Shown piece by piece: positions 38,701 through 48,755 of a stretch of DNA of 64,000 bases. This stretch comes from Mercenaria mercenaria. Its lineage: Eukaryota > Mollusca > Bivalvia > Venerida > Veneridae. The DNA lies in contig NC_069377.1 of NCBI RefSeq assembly GCF_021730395.1, positions 45,400,501 through 45,464,500 on the forward strand, given 5' to 3'. The translations under genes were made by a program, and so were the position numbers. Numbering within the stretch: the stretch's first letter is position 1; each line of letters starts with the position of its first letter. The notes under the pieces were generated by a model. That model saw nothing but the letters and a program-made list of their open reading frames with translations, did no database searches and was not told the origin of the DNA.

Positions 38701-41700
38701 CACATCTAGATCTAATGGAAGTAACCAGAAACAGACGCATACTTCCGGTAAGTTGAACTATATTTCACCTTTAGCCTGATAATGTCTAAAATGTACAGGT
38801 CCATCATTCAATTTATTATTCGAAGGGGCGTTAACTGAAATTTTACTGACTTGAATAGTGAACAGTACAGACTGTGATCAGCTTGCACGGATGTGCAGGC
38901 TGATCTTGATCTGCACTGGTCGCAAAGGCAGAATCACTTGCCGCCAGCAGGCTAATGGTTAATCGGGTAGTGAAATTGACACCACCCTTTCCAATGTTGC
39001 TAAACTTTAATATTTTATAAGTGAATAATGTGTGACTAATGGAATCTTTATTCACGACTTTTCTATAAATATATGAATTTTACTGAATACATTTATTGAA
39101 AACACGGTTGTAAATGATACATTCTGTTCTAGTTGTATCCCTTTTAAGATATATCGAACAAACAAAAAAAAAACAACCACCGATTACCTATAGTTGCTAC
39201 TGCGGTAGAGTATAGTCCTTTTAATTCTTTCCTAGTTTTCCATGACAAAATTATGATTTTCCTCGCCAGACTACATTCATGCCAAAATCTTTTTATAGTT
39301 TGATTGTTGTCTTTAGGATCTGGCAATTTGGTGTTAGTCATTTCAGACTAAGATTTGACTGGTTGTTTCTAAGCAACTTTGAAATTAACAGTAAGATGCT
39401 TTACACCTGACATGGTAAAGAACCAGGGGAGCTTCTGGAATTGGAGCATCTTCCGTATATAACACTTTCCTACCACTAAAATTACTAACCTCTGGAGGAA
39501 TTCCGGTGTCAACTATAAATAGGCTTACAGACACTCAAAGAAGAAGGCAAATCTTGTTGGAAAATTGTAGAATTTAGTTGAATGTTTTAAGGAACACTGA
39601 TTATTTCTTTATTTAAAACGTAATTAACTTTATATTTGCTCATGAATGTTTCCTTTATTTTAAAACTTTTTAAGTTTACGTGTCGGTGAATTAATTTTGG
39701 TGTATTATTTTTTTAGGGTTAGCATTCATCGGTACACTGTGTGAGCCAGGCGATAGTGTTTCTATTGTTGAAGAACAAGGAGGGTTTCAAAGTATTGGAA
39801 CAGCCGCACATGAAATTGGACATAGGTACAGTGTGACATTTGTACATGAATATTGACATTTAATTATTAAAAGATACATATTCATTTTTGGGGAAAACTT
39901 GATTATTACATTTATATACAGATAAATGATCTATTTATGCACTACCAGAGTAATGGTAAAGAAGTCTTACAATAGGCGTTGAAAAAAAGGTTCATTCTTT
40001 TTTTTTATCTATTTAATAATTTAAGGGTAAACCATTTTAACGGCACCAAAATTTGGCAGTTAAGATATTGAATCATGGTTAAAATGGAAATTCTGTTTGA
40101 AGAAGTAAGAAAAGGAAAACCGATAAACAATGAATTTATATACATGCTTAATGGATTAAGGTATAGGACCCGTCGTGAATGACACCGACAATATCCGTAC
40201 GATTACATAAGCTCCGAATTTTACTTCGGTACTCTGCGGCCGTTACTGTGGCTCAAACAAACATGACTTTCCTTAATAGCCGGGAAGTGACGAGATCTTA
40301 TAATAATACGGACAATAGGGAGAATGTGCAATACGTATTTAAACGAACATTGCCGATTTCGGTTACAGGTCATTTACTTTAATTATAACTTTTATTTTTT
40401 TACAGTCTAGGAGCTCTTCATGACGGAGAGAATAATACCTGTCGCTCTGAAGACCGTTACATAATGGCCGCATCGGGCTTCGGACCCGTCCCGGACAACA
40501 AAAAATACAATCCATGGGTATTCTCTCCGTGCTCAATAGAATACTTCAAGGAGTTTATAACTACGCTATTATTGTAAGTTAATATATGTTTAAAAACAGC
40601 AAACTGTCGATATAAATATTTCTCTTAAATGCAGCATTAAATCAGAAAGCATATTGAAAGGAGGTAAAGAGGAAGTTTCATACAGCTTTAATGTATGATA
40701 GATTGTGATAATTGTTCAACCTAATAATAAAAAGCAGAATATAATACATGTCAGTGAATGTGAGATAAAAGTTTAGCTACACATGTTTCTCTCTTAATAT
40801 TTCAAACAATTGAAAGATACCGAGAATTGATTATTTAAACGAGGAATTGAATTTTTCATGAAATCTTGCTTTACGACTGCATTCAAGTTTCCCTTGCATT
40901 TCCGCTGTCTCACGATTTTAGGGATGGTTCCACATGTTTGACAGATAGAAGCTCAAACAATACTGAAGTAACCGAGGCGAAAACCAGCGACCTTGACCTT
41001 CCAGGTCAGCATTATTCACCAGACGAGCAGTGCCGACTAATTTGGGGACAAACGTCATACCTTTGTCGGGTACCTTGTATTTCTTTTTGCATCTCTAACC
41101 AACAGAATTATTTTAGATTAAATGGTATAAATATGGCGAGTTCTTACCAACTTCACAGCCAAAAATGATGTACATATCTAAAGGAATTAGGCATGTGACA
41201 CTTAATCTTTAGGTTCCATCTCTTCATTAATCAAATACATTTACATATTTGAAACTAAGAAGGATATTTTTCATCACCATTCCGAGCGGGTATACTGTTT
41301 TGCTTATTGTCTGCCTGTTCATCCGTCCGTAGACCATTAGGTTTCCGCTTAATAACAAGAGAATGGTTGGTTTCACAATAATCAAATTCAAAGGATTATT
41401 GCCTGGGCCAGTAGATGAAGTCTATGATTTTGGGTTCAGTAGGCCAAAGGTCAATGTCACAGTGACGTAGAAACAGAAAACGGTTTCCGTTCAAAAACGT
41501 AAGAACACTTTGGCCTACACACATACACAGAATCAAATATATGAATCATTTATATACATGGATATACAGTTGGTTGTTAAAGAATTTAAATGTTGGCGTG
41601 CCTGTTTGTTTACAGGGACCGGAGTTTGGCAACGCCAGTACAATTTGTACTGCAATGTATTGTCGAGACCCTTCTACCGAGAGTGACTGCGTTCTACATA

Positions 41701-44700
41701 CAGCCGCACGAGGAACCACGTGCGGAAATAAACAGGTACATATAATCTTGGTGTCCCCGCGGAGACTGTTGCATTTACATAATAAAATCATACAGCAGAG
41801 AAAGATAATGCTAAAATTTACGAAGAAAACGTCTGATATTGAATTATTTTTTATCTCACACATGCACAAGGTAAATATATGTTATGGAATGAATTCGTAA
41901 TTATTTATTATTTGGTTCGTATCAATGTTGTTGCGGCTGACTTGCTAAACGACATGTGGCAATGACGGTTTTTGATTTCCATGGGTTCTACCTAACTGTT
42001 GATCAATTTCTTTTTTCCCGCTTAAATGTTTAAATTATAACGAATACATTGTTGTAAAAATGTAAGTAAAAGAAAAACGTATAGCAAATCTTACGCTCAT
42101 TTTTTGGCAATGTGTTAAAATGATCAAAAACATTTTTTTTCTGGATTGATTGAAATTGCAAAGAAACTTTACTTCTTTTATATTGTGTGTCATGCAATTA
42201 CAGAAACTCTCTTTCAGCAAAGTTTCGTGAAAAAAAGCTGTAGTAATGTAATGACTATATCTGAAAAATAGACTGAACATGTAGCATTCGATGTGTTTTT
42301 AAATTCATGAATATTAACTTCATGATAAGTACTGGTGTTTTCTTGCAGTGGTGTATGGGCGGTCATTGTGTACATTCGACTAAAGCTCCGGCGAGACAAG
42401 GTATAGTAGGCATATTTTAACACATTTCAATTTTTAAATTCTGCTCATGACGGGCAGGTACTAGCATATATTTCAATTTGACAGCCTGGAGCCTCAGTGG
42501 ACGGGGTGTTAACTTCACTGACTTCGAATCGCTTGAACTTCACTGCTCAGATAACGAATATTACACTTTGTTTGTAGAAGTTTTTCATATTAAGAAACTG
42601 TCCCACTGGCTTATGGAAAGTCAATGTCTTAACTACGGATGTCCAAAAATGCCTGCACCTTAGTCCTATGTGGAACAAATCAATTGGTAAATAAATACCT
42701 GGGATTTGTGCAAATACCAGTGCCATCAGCAAGTATTTGGCTATCCAGACGTCATATATTTCGAAAGCCATACTTTAATTTTTAACGGACCCAATGAAGT
42801 TTATTGAAAGATTTTATTATTGTATGACACAGGTCTACATATCTGACCAACCATTAGTGTTATACGAGGGGCGTTCAATATGTAATGTTACTTTGTTTGT
42901 AGTTCCGTAACCGCTTATTATTTTTAGATGCGGTTTTCGGCACAATATAGAGCAATTTCTTGGCAATACAATGCTATATAAATTATAAAAATTGGTAGAT
43001 TCAAAGTAAAAATATAATCAACATTACATATTGAACGCCCCTCGTAACTGTCTATGACATTAGATATAATGAAATATTGATAGCATCTATCATGTTACAA
43101 AGCCATGCGTCAAGTGAAACCAGCCAAGACCAGCCGTTTATGCCATGGTTGACGTCGTTTATTAAACTCTTTGAATAAAATTGATAAAATGTTCGACAAA
43201 ACCCCGAAATTTATTACTTAATTTAACTTCGTGAAAAGACACTCACGTAACATTCTCTTTTTAATATAATGAAATGTTGAATTAATATCACAGAGCCATG
43301 TGTACTTTAGGACCAGCCAATACACCTTCAGTATCATAATGAAATGTTCTTTCATGTTAATATTGTTGCAGAGCCTTGTGTACTCGGGGACCAGCCAGGA
43401 CCAGCATTCAATTCTATGACATGTGAGGAGCTTATTGCCAAATCGCCGTCTTATTGTTACCAGGAGAAAGTTCGGGCAAGATGTTGCAATACTTGTTGGT
43501 CAAAATATACATACAGAAAAGGTAGGTCGGGAGATTTATCTTTGGGGCTAAGAGTCACAGCTAAACAATTTAGGTCATAAGGCGACTTTTCAAGCTTTTG
43601 GAGGAAGACCTAGAGTTTTCCTCCGGTCAGTGTCTCGGGTACGGGTTGGCACATGGGTAGACTTTTCGTAAGCTAACCTGGCTTCCTGTCATGAAAAATG
43701 ATTTGGCCAAAGTTATTAACACAAATTTGTGACGGACAATGATTCGAAGTCGGCGACTATAACCAACCGGTCACGGGAAGTTTACAGTCAAAATTACAGA
43801 CGAACGTGTTCTAAAATCGTTCTAAAACCCGGTACCAAACAATCCCTGTAGTTCCAAAAAAAAAACACTTTTAATTTTCATCATTTTCCCTTTCTGTTTA
43901 CCCACAAATACTACAATTTTATTTGTTGAAGGAGACCACTTGTTAAAAGAAACCTTTTCGTTTCACTAGAGTGGTAGAGTGGCTATAGATAAAGTTGACT
44001 TTTTAAGCCCTACTCTGACTTCCTGAAGCTTTAATTCGTACTTAGAAAATCTGGTTAAAGTTTTGCATGCAAATTACTTTCTAAAACACTACTAGGTAAT
44101 AGCATCAAGTCTGATAACTCTGATTCGCTTTTTGGCCAAATTACGACCCATTTTGGACTTAGAAAATCTTGGGTTAAAGTCTTGCATGCAAGTTACTATC
44201 TCCAATATGCAGATACTTATTGAAACTGTTTAGATACTTCAACATTTAGGGTAATATTCCTGATTCTGGAATAGTCGAGCATTCTCTGTCTTACGGACAG
44301 CTCTTGTTACAGACACGCTATCATATGACACCAAAATAAGCTTCATAATGCTATCGAACAGAATGTGTACAATGTTATTAGTATGTACCGTTGACCCTCT
44401 AATCTAGCAGTGTGCCTGTAGTTTTTGTCAAGGATATGGATTACTTCCTGCTAACATGATATTGTTCATTTATGAACACATATTAGTTGCCACAAATTGC
44501 TTTCATTTAATAGTACATGTATGAACAATTCTGTGCATTAAATGTTAATGACATCTGGCGATCCATATTTCTAACGATATAGTTCACAGAAGAATAATCA
44601 GCAGCGCTTTCATTTGTCTGACTTGAAATTTGGTGGTTCTACCATGGAGCCAGCTTGTACAAAAACAGTGCCTAAAACTCCTGGGCTAAACTGTTCACGT

Positions 44701-47520
44701 GACAATGTTACTAATTTCCAATTTAATCTTGACACATGATTGGCGGCCAGTTTTCGTTTACTTGTAACTGTTGACATATTGCCACAAAGCAGCAAAGATA
44801 TGAGCCGTGCCATGAGAAAACCAACATAGTGGGTTTGCGACCAGCATGGATCCAGACCAGCCTGCGCATCTGCGCAGTCTGGTCAGGATACATGCTGTTC
44901 GCTAACAGTTTCTCTAATTGCAATAGGCTTTGAAAGCGAACAGCATGGATCCTGACCAGACTGCGCGGATGCGCAGGATGGTCTGGATCCATGCTGGTCG
45001 CACACCCACTATGTTGGTTTTCTCATGGCGCGGCTCATATGTATTTTTGTTTTATCGATCCTTAACATATCTTGGTTGATAAAAAAACTTTACATGTTTA
45101 GAGGTCAAGTATCTAAGTTACCTAATTTTCATGTGTTTTTCAATTTCTAACCATTAAACTCTCTTCTAGATATATCATACAGTAAAAATGTTTTCCTCCA
45201 ATACCATGTGGAAGTAATTTTAAAGTTCATATTGTAATTTACTTCTTAGAGGAAGGCTTGTTTGTGCTGATGTTGCACCTATTTACTGTCTTGCATAACA
45301 AACACAAACAATTGCAGGATGTGAGTACGGGGATAGAATACAAGGATGCCGCTTGTGGCACTGCTCGCATTTCTTTGAGTCACGTGATATACAAACAGAG
45401 TGTTGCGGAACCTGTGAAATAGGTGAGTTACCGTGCTAGTAAAATACCTGTATGAATGTAGCAATTGTCATGGGTACGTCCACTTCCTCCTTATATAATA
45501 TTGTTGATTTTTGAACACGTGTTGGTTGAGACATATTGCTTTCATTTTAATGTTAAGTACATTCATGAATATTTTCGTGCATTTAGTATTAAAGTATCAA
45601 CGAATTTAAGGAACCAGTCTTTTGGCATGTGTAAATTAGCACTTAATAAAAATGCCAGAAATGGCAAATGGTCTGTCGGTCCAGGAATTCCATACAGAAA
45701 TGACTAATTTGAAATGTTTTTTGTTCAAATTTCAAATTGAAAATACTGTTGCAACTAAGATATTTATTGAACATTTTCTTAAGTACGATATACTCGCGCA
45801 ATATTATAAATTAGATACGGAATAAAAAGTAGGACGAAATGGGTTTAAGGTGTGTCTTTGTCTGTGAACAAAGACATTAATAAGCGTGGTATGTGTGTGA
45901 TTATGTAATGATTTTGTCGAAGTGCATACGAAAGAAATGACAGTACGTGATCGGAAAATCTTTGAATTGCGCATGTTGCCGATCATATTCAATCGCTTTC
46001 ATTTTGCCTGAACACTTGCACCCCCCCCCCCACCCCACCCCAGCTTGACTGTTTACCTGAAGCAGAGCTTGTAAAAGTGGGTTTTGAGATCAAGCACTGA
46101 AAATTGACCAGTGTCCAGGCTGCTTCTAGACTGTTGAGCAAAGTTAGTTTTGAAGTAGGTAGTGTTAAGGCCTTGGCCTATTTCCAGTCGGACTAGTCGG
46201 ACTACCATTCAGGCTCGACGTGTTTTCTTTTTAAATTGGCCTTAAACACTCTCTTTGCTTCAAAAATAATGAATAGTTTTTCTGTTGCAGGTGAACTTAT
46301 AGAACCTTCCGACTTCCAGCGATTCTTACCAACAGAAAAACAACTTTCTACCGTATCACCGGCAAAATGGACATCCGACACGTGCACAGATACAAGTGCA
46401 TTCTCATGCTCAGACTACATTCGTTCACGCGGACCGTTTGTCTGCTACAGCAACGTGACTGCAGAAAACTGTTGTAAAAGTTGTAGAGAAATAAAACGAA
46501 AGGATGAAGGTAATTACTGCCGAGTCTACGGATAATTATCGCCCAGTGTACGCGAGGAATTTAATAAGTCTGATAATGTCTGTTATACTTTGTTCAAGTA
46601 GAGTCATCTCTTCCCTTTTTTTTGTATTGACTTTGCACAAAGCACGCGATTATGCCAGTGGAATGCAAGATCACGAAATTACGTTGGAAATAAGTTCGCG
46701 TTCCACCATTATTATACCGTGCTTCGCAACTTTGATCCCGAGCTTCATACTCTAACGAGATATGAAGTGCGAGATCATAATAGGATAACGCGGATCGCCT
46801 TCTAGATTTAAAGCATTGTACTTTCTATAAAGTATGATTTCTAACTAAAGAAAACAGAATATTTATCGGTGAATTAAAAATATGGCGTACTAAATTGCCT
46901 CTGTGTTTGACAGCTGATAATGATATTTATTATTTACCTACATAAATTCTGTAAAAACCCGGCTTGTATTTCACAATTGAATATGAACAGGCAGAAAAAA
47001 AAAATCCGTATTGTACCTTTTTAATTCCGTATTGTATGCTGTCGGACTACGTTATTGATATGCATGACCTGACACAGTTCTATAAATAGCGCACATAAAA
47101 GTTCGTTCAATAACAAACCAGGCTACCTTATTGTATCCACTGTAACGTAAGGGCATAATAATGGTCAAGACTTTGTGCTGAATTTATATAATAAGAAAAA
47201 GGAAAAAACTCGCTGTCTTGCGATATTTATATATTATAAACGTTCCCTGTTCATAGTTTGTTAAAACCTTGCATCAACACAAACAAATCTTTTTTTCACC
47301 AGGTTGTGAGTATGGTGACAGAGTTCCTTCCCTTTGCGCCAACATGAAGAACGTGACGGAGTTAGATTGTGCGGTGTACGGCAAGCTGTGCTGTAGTTCG
47401 TGTGTCTCATTCACCTTCCTGGATCCGACTTCAAGTTCAAGTCACTTCATTCCCTCTATAGGGATGATCATTTATAAATTGATTTTTATGTTAATTGTAA
47501 TGAGATGGTATCGATTATGA
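20714..47520 (+). CDS. Secreted M12B (ADAM/ADAMTS-like) zinc metalloprotease with four PLAC-like modules
   Basis: Exons: 20714-20798, 21128-21384, 26350-26488, 30011-30143, 31048-31141, 31814-31891, 33839-34005, 38689-38747, 39717-39825, 40406-40573, 40922-41069, 41616-41735, 42349-42400, 43372-43521, 45318-45422, 46291-46509, 47303-47520. All AG/GT sites and phases agree, giving 766 aa. Residues 1-24 are a signal peptide. The prodomain ends at a furin site, RDRR (176-179), and has one cysteine (52) but no typical cysteine switch. The catalytic domain begins near VLVVVDY and carries HEIGHSLGALHD (369-380) with Met-turn RYIMA (Met 394), all zinc ligands intact. A cysteine-rich ADAMTS-type domain follows (QCRLIWGQ..ICTAMYC..GTTCGNKQWCMGGHC, about 464-530), then four modules with C..C..C..CC..C spacing, one per exon 14-17. 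The tail (about 745-766) is hydrophobic and could be a GPI signal or membrane anchor. No thrombospondin repeat is present. It probably cleaves extracellular proteins. The substrate is unknown. Confidence 0.9.
23462..23545 (+). repeat. 31-bp tandem duplication
   Basis: GATATACCGTCAGTTGATCA followed by TGTGACC occurs twice in succession, with one C/G difference in the first half. It is intronic and non-coding. Confidence 0.6.
23801..23948. mobile_element. Foldback MITE, about 148 bp, 45-bp arms
   Basis: The left arm ATAGAATAATAGGTTAGTGC..GAAAGTTTATCTGGC pairs with the right arm GCCAGATAAACTTTCTC..CACTAACCTGTTATTCTCTAT. The GC-rich centre (CGGCTCCGGACGTTATCAGG / CCCGATAACCTCCTCC) is itself partly symmetric. 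It lies in the intron between metalloprotease exons 2 and 3. Confidence 0.8.
24759..24995 (-). mobile_element. Long-palindrome MITE, family 1, copy 4
   Basis: It starts TGAGCCGTGCCATCAG and ends TGGCACGGCTCA. The centre orientation matches the copies at 11794 and 44801. The arms are well kept. It is intronic in the metalloprotease gene. Confidence 0.88.
25457..26045. mobile_element. TIR element of about 590 bp with a nested tRNA-like unit
   Basis: CTGACTAAAGTACATCTCC followed by AATAACGCTACGCTTTGG near 25471-25508 is answered by CCAAAGCGTAGCGTTA then TTGGAGATGTACTTTAGTCAG near 25997-26035, arms of at least 38 bp with one mismatch. Outer parts (AGTACTTGATC / GATTGACCCCAGTAC) are less exact. 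The interior has a tRNA-like sequence at 25748. No transposase was seen, so it is non-autonomous. Confidence 0.65.
25748..25817 (+). repeat. tRNA-like element nested in a TIR element
   Basis: GCCGGTTAGCTCAGTCGGTA supplies an A box and GGGTCCGAGCCCC a B box, and the sequence runs into CTGCACATTTTTCTC, the same 3' context as the copies at 6146 and 52739. The acceptor stem pairs only partly. It is best read as a SINE head. Confidence 0.5.
26705..26926 (+). other. Orphan exon-like open frame in metalloprotease intron 3
   Basis: After a good acceptor (TTTCTAG) a frame stays open for about 73 codons to a TAA, with protein-like composition (NVVPEYMYLDDFVEGLERFP ... MKDMVDFCYTEQTDPKF). A GTATGT donor follows KF. 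Its phase does not fit between exons 3 and 4. An acceptor at 26714 would fit phase 0 after exon 2, giving an alternative last exon. There is no family match that I recognise, and chance is possible. Confidence 0.25.
26930..27880. other. Unassigned intronic DNA
   Basis: This is AT-rich sequence of the intron between metalloprotease exons 3 and 4. No exon, repeat or RNA gene was recognised. Confidence 0.45.
27885..28480 (+). mobile_element. LINE fragment (CR1/Jockey-like RT C-terminus)
   Basis: Translation gives SKATRTLYFIKRNI, ALVRPHLEYASCVWSPY, IQRRAARCVNHDYS and LGWRTLENRRSDSRLL, the post-catalytic region seen also in the LINE at 3163. The frame breaks near 28295-28300 and resumes in another frame with FLPATIVLWNSLP and QFKQRRDAV. 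Only the last fifth or so of the element remains. It is in sense orientation inside intron 3 of the metalloprotease gene. The frameshift marks it as dead. Confidence 0.85.
28500..29545. other. Unassigned intronic DNA with a GC-richer island
   Basis: Bases 28560-28870 are richer in CpG (repeated CCG and CGCCG words) than the surroundings, and an open frame of 84 codons lies on the minus strand (28565-28819). I recognise no protein family in it. The rest is AT-rich. Confidence 0.35.
29546..29694. mobile_element. Foldback MITE, about 149 bp
   Basis: GCGCATCTTCATTTCATGTT then ATAACATCTTCAGAAT is answered by ATTCTGCAGATGTTATAACA then CGAAAAAACATGCG. The GC-rich centre (CCTCGCCCTACCGGGCTCGGG) contains a further short palindrome. 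It is intronic, with a structure like the element at 23801. Confidence 0.7.
31324..31417 (+). other. Candidate unused or alternative exon in the catalytic domain
   Basis: Between exons 5 and 6 a segment after CAACAG and before GTATCT reads SFLKQTEEAFSNSTVQRIIT... in phase 0, then ends in phase 1. Inclusion before exon 6 would cause a stop. A weak donor three bases upstream (AGC|GTCGGT) would keep the frame and add 30 residues. M12B domains normally run straight from exon 5 to exon 6 here, so this is either rare or chance. Confidence 0.2.
31542..31688 (+). repeat. Minisatellite, 21-bp unit
   Basis: GAGATAAGATGTCTTGCGCAC and variants repeat about seven times. As 21 is a multiple of three, the minus strand reads a repeated TSYLVRx heptapeptide, which I take as a by-product. 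It is intronic, between exons 5 and 6. Confidence 0.8.
32000..33830. other. Unassigned intronic DNA with a short direct repeat
   Basis: AAAACTGTGGC(A/C)TTCGCC followed by CTCATTC(T/C)AAGTGC occurs at about 32298 and 32438. Around 33100-33170 a weak tRNA-like pattern can be read on the minus strand. No exon is visible besides those of the metalloprotease. Confidence 0.35.
34260..34640 (+). repeat. Dispersed repeat with GTCT microsatellite, single copy
   Basis: The order is ACTTTTGGCTGTAAGGGCCA, GGAATTCTATTTTTAGAACA, CTATTTTAGTAAAAGTTAG, TTGATACATATTTATGTG, then GTCTGTCTGTCTG. This is the reverse complement of the order found twice at 37.2-38.2 kb. The body contains CCAAGGTCA. It is intronic. 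Confidence 0.75.
34670..37140. other. Unassigned AT-rich intron with TCCG microsatellite
   Basis: Bases 34706-34732 hold a short TCCG/TCTG tract. The remainder of this long intron (between exons 7 and 8) shows no exon, no RNA gene and no clear repeat by eye. Confidence 0.4.
37150..38205 (-). repeat. Two tandem copies (518-bp spacing) of the 34.26-kb repeat, inverted
   Basis: ACACGATTTTGCGACAGACA starts at 37201 and at 37719. Both copies then carry ATCAATCGAGATCAAGCAGC, AACGTACGTACGGACG, CACTTGACCCTAA, TGTATCAAGAATAAGATAAA, TAAAAATAGAATTCCA and CAAAAGTCTTATATTGTCCC. The first copy has an extra internal duplication of about 60 bp around CCAAAAGTCTTAT. The GACA tract length differs between copies. 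They are intronic and in opposite orientation to 34260-34640. Confidence 0.82.
38855..38962 (-). mobile_element. Partial palindromic MITE, family 2
   Basis: TGATCAGCTTGCACGGATGT and GATCTGCACTGGTCGCAAAG match the core of the copy at 60994, followed by GCCGCCAGCAGGC and the terminal AATGGTTAA. The other end is missing. It lies about 110 bp after exon 8. Confidence 0.7.
41255..41530. repeat. Probable dispersed repeat fragment
   Basis: The phrases CCGTCCGTAGACCATTAGG and CCAAAGGTCAATGTCACAGTGAC resemble units of the 17-20 kb arrays. A single diverged unit lies directly before exon 12. Confidence 0.35.
42865..43044. mobile_element. Tc1/mariner-type MITE, 180 bp, perfect 25-bp TIRs
   Basis: The left end CGAGGGGCGTTCAATATGTA + ATGTT (42865-42889) is an exact reverse complement of 43020-43044, and TA sits directly outside both ends (42863-42864 and 43045-43046). 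TA target duplication and GAGGGGCGTTCAATA-type termini are typical of the Tc1/mariner superfamily. The 130-bp interior has no coding potential. Perfect TIRs suggest a fairly young insertion. Confidence 0.88.
43064..43410 (+). repeat. Triplicated intron-exon border before metalloprotease exon 14
   Basis: ATAATGAAAT, then an AT-rich stretch, then an AGCC(A/T)TG(C/T)GT..ACCAGCC(A/G) exon-like segment occurs at about 43064-43140, 43264-43330 and 43334-43410. The last one is the real acceptor and exon 14 start (43372). The first two lack a good acceptor (GTTACAA and ATCACAG) and their exon-like parts are diverged. They read as decayed copies. Confidence 0.65.
44030..44225 (+). repeat. Diverged tandem duplication
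   Basis: ACTTAGAAAATCTGGTTAAAG and TTGCATGCAAATTACT recur about 120 bp later as ACTTAGAAAATCTTGGGTTA and TTGCATGCAAGTTACT. It is intronic and non-coding. Confidence 0.55.
44801..45037 (-). mobile_element. Long-palindrome MITE, family 1, copy 5
   Basis: It runs from TGAGCCGTGCCATGAG to CTCATGGCGCGGCTCA and is the best-kept arm pair in the window. The outer flanks ATA/TAT extend the symmetry, so the target duplication cannot be separated from the inverted repeat. It is intronic, between exons 14 and 15. Confidence 0.9.
46019..46044 (+). repeat. Poly-C tract
   Basis: A run of about a dozen C residues is followed by ACCCCACCCC. It is a simple repeat in the intron before exon 16. Confidence 0.85.
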
Positions 47521-47620
47521 CACATGTTTGCTTTATACATTTGTACATGTATATATATAACTGATATCTTTAATGATAATCTTGTCTTTGCTATGTTTTC
47601 AGTTTAAATGTCCGTTTTGT

Positions 47621-47823
47621 CAACCTTTAGCCTGCTGGCGAAAAATAATTTTTCTTTGCGACCAGTGCATGTCAAGATGAGCCTTGGCAGTAACTGTTGT
47701 GCAGGCTCATATTCGTCTGCAGTAAGTAAATTTTCAGTAAACACCCCTTCGAATAATAAGTAGTACTTCACAAATTGAATAATGGACTAGTCCATTTTAG
47801 AAATTTAGCAAGGTAAGATTAAT
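47621..47823 (+). mobile_element. Palindromic MITE, family 2, diverged copy
   Basis: AGCCTGCTGGCG, TTTGCGACCAGTGCATGTCA, GTGCAGGCTCAT, CAGTAAACACCCCTTCGAAT and AATGGACTAGTCCATTTTAG follow the order of the copy at 60994, ending in GGTAAGATTAA. It lies about 100 bp after the metalloprotease stop codon, so it may be within its 3' UTR if a later AATAAA (48003, 48068 or 48400) is used. Confidence 0.72.
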
Positions 47824-48480
47824 AGACTGTCAAGGGTCATTTAAGAGGGTCATTAACAACGGACTGCTGTCCATCATTTATTAATAAGCGGTTTTCTCTA
47901 AGATTATTCCTCCTCCTCGGCACATATTATATGACGGGAAACTACCCGTGTGAGTAAAAATAGCATTATATAAAACAAATAAGAATGTCGCAAAATGCGA
48001 TTAATAAATGTACGGGGAGAAATAGCACAGAAAAGATAACTACTTAATATCCCAAACATTGTCGTTGAATAAAAAAGCACTGTTTGAAATTCAGATGTCA
48101 TTTCCAGTCGGCCGTTTTGACACTATGACATACTTTTCACGTAAAAACAATGTTTTTGCTGCATAATAAGACACAGTTTCAGTCTCCTTTGATGATCAGG
48201 AAAACAAATCGGTTATTATTATAAAAATACCAGAGGTAGTTTTGTAATAATGCGTGTGCATAGTTTCATATTTCTTTATAAAATATGATTGTTGAATGTT
48301 TATCTGTGTTAAGATACACCGCTGCTGGTCGGCGCTAATTTTATATACAATGTACTTTGTAATATTATGATATTGGCTACCATTTCTTATTTAGAACTAA
48401 ATAAATACATTTTCATATGGTGATTTCTTCACTTTTTATCTCGACCGAAGAATAATCCGAACTATTCTACTCACCCTGGC

Positions 48481-48755
48481 GTCGGAGCCCGCCTGCTTAG
48501 CTCAGTAGGGAGAGCGTTGGTCTACGGATCGCGAGTTCGAACCTCGGGTGAGGCGTATGTTCTCCGTGACGATTTGATAAAAGACATTGTGTCTGAAATC
48601 ATTCTTCTGATAATACATGTGGAGAAGTTGGCAGTTACTTGCGGAGAACAGGTTTGTACTGGTACAGAGTCTAGAAACACTGGTTAGGTTAACTGCCTGC
48701 CGTTACATGACTGAAATACTGTTGAAAAAACGGCGTTAAACCCAAAACAAACAAA
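48481..48755 (+). mobile_element. Complete tRNA-derived SINE with 9-bp target duplication
   Basis: CACCCTGGC flanks the element exactly at 48472-48480 and 48756-48764. The head (GCCTGCTTAGCTCAGTAGGG, anticodon-like TCTACGG, B box GTTCGAACCTC) resembles tRNA-Arg (ACG) but lacks a normal variable region. The body ends CTGAAATACTGTTGAAAAAA + CGGCGTTAAACCC, a tail I know from molluscan SINEs, then a CAAA-rich end. The intact target duplication shows retroposition. Confidence 0.88.

Noticed and set aside
41546-41869. Minus-strand open frame of 107 codons
   Set aside because: It is antisense to metalloprotease exon 12, whose phase and cysteine pattern are well supported on the plus strand.
48489-48555. 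Functional tRNA-Arg gene
   Set aside because: The variable region is missing, the acceptor stem has mismatches, and it is the head of a SINE with a clear target-site duplication.
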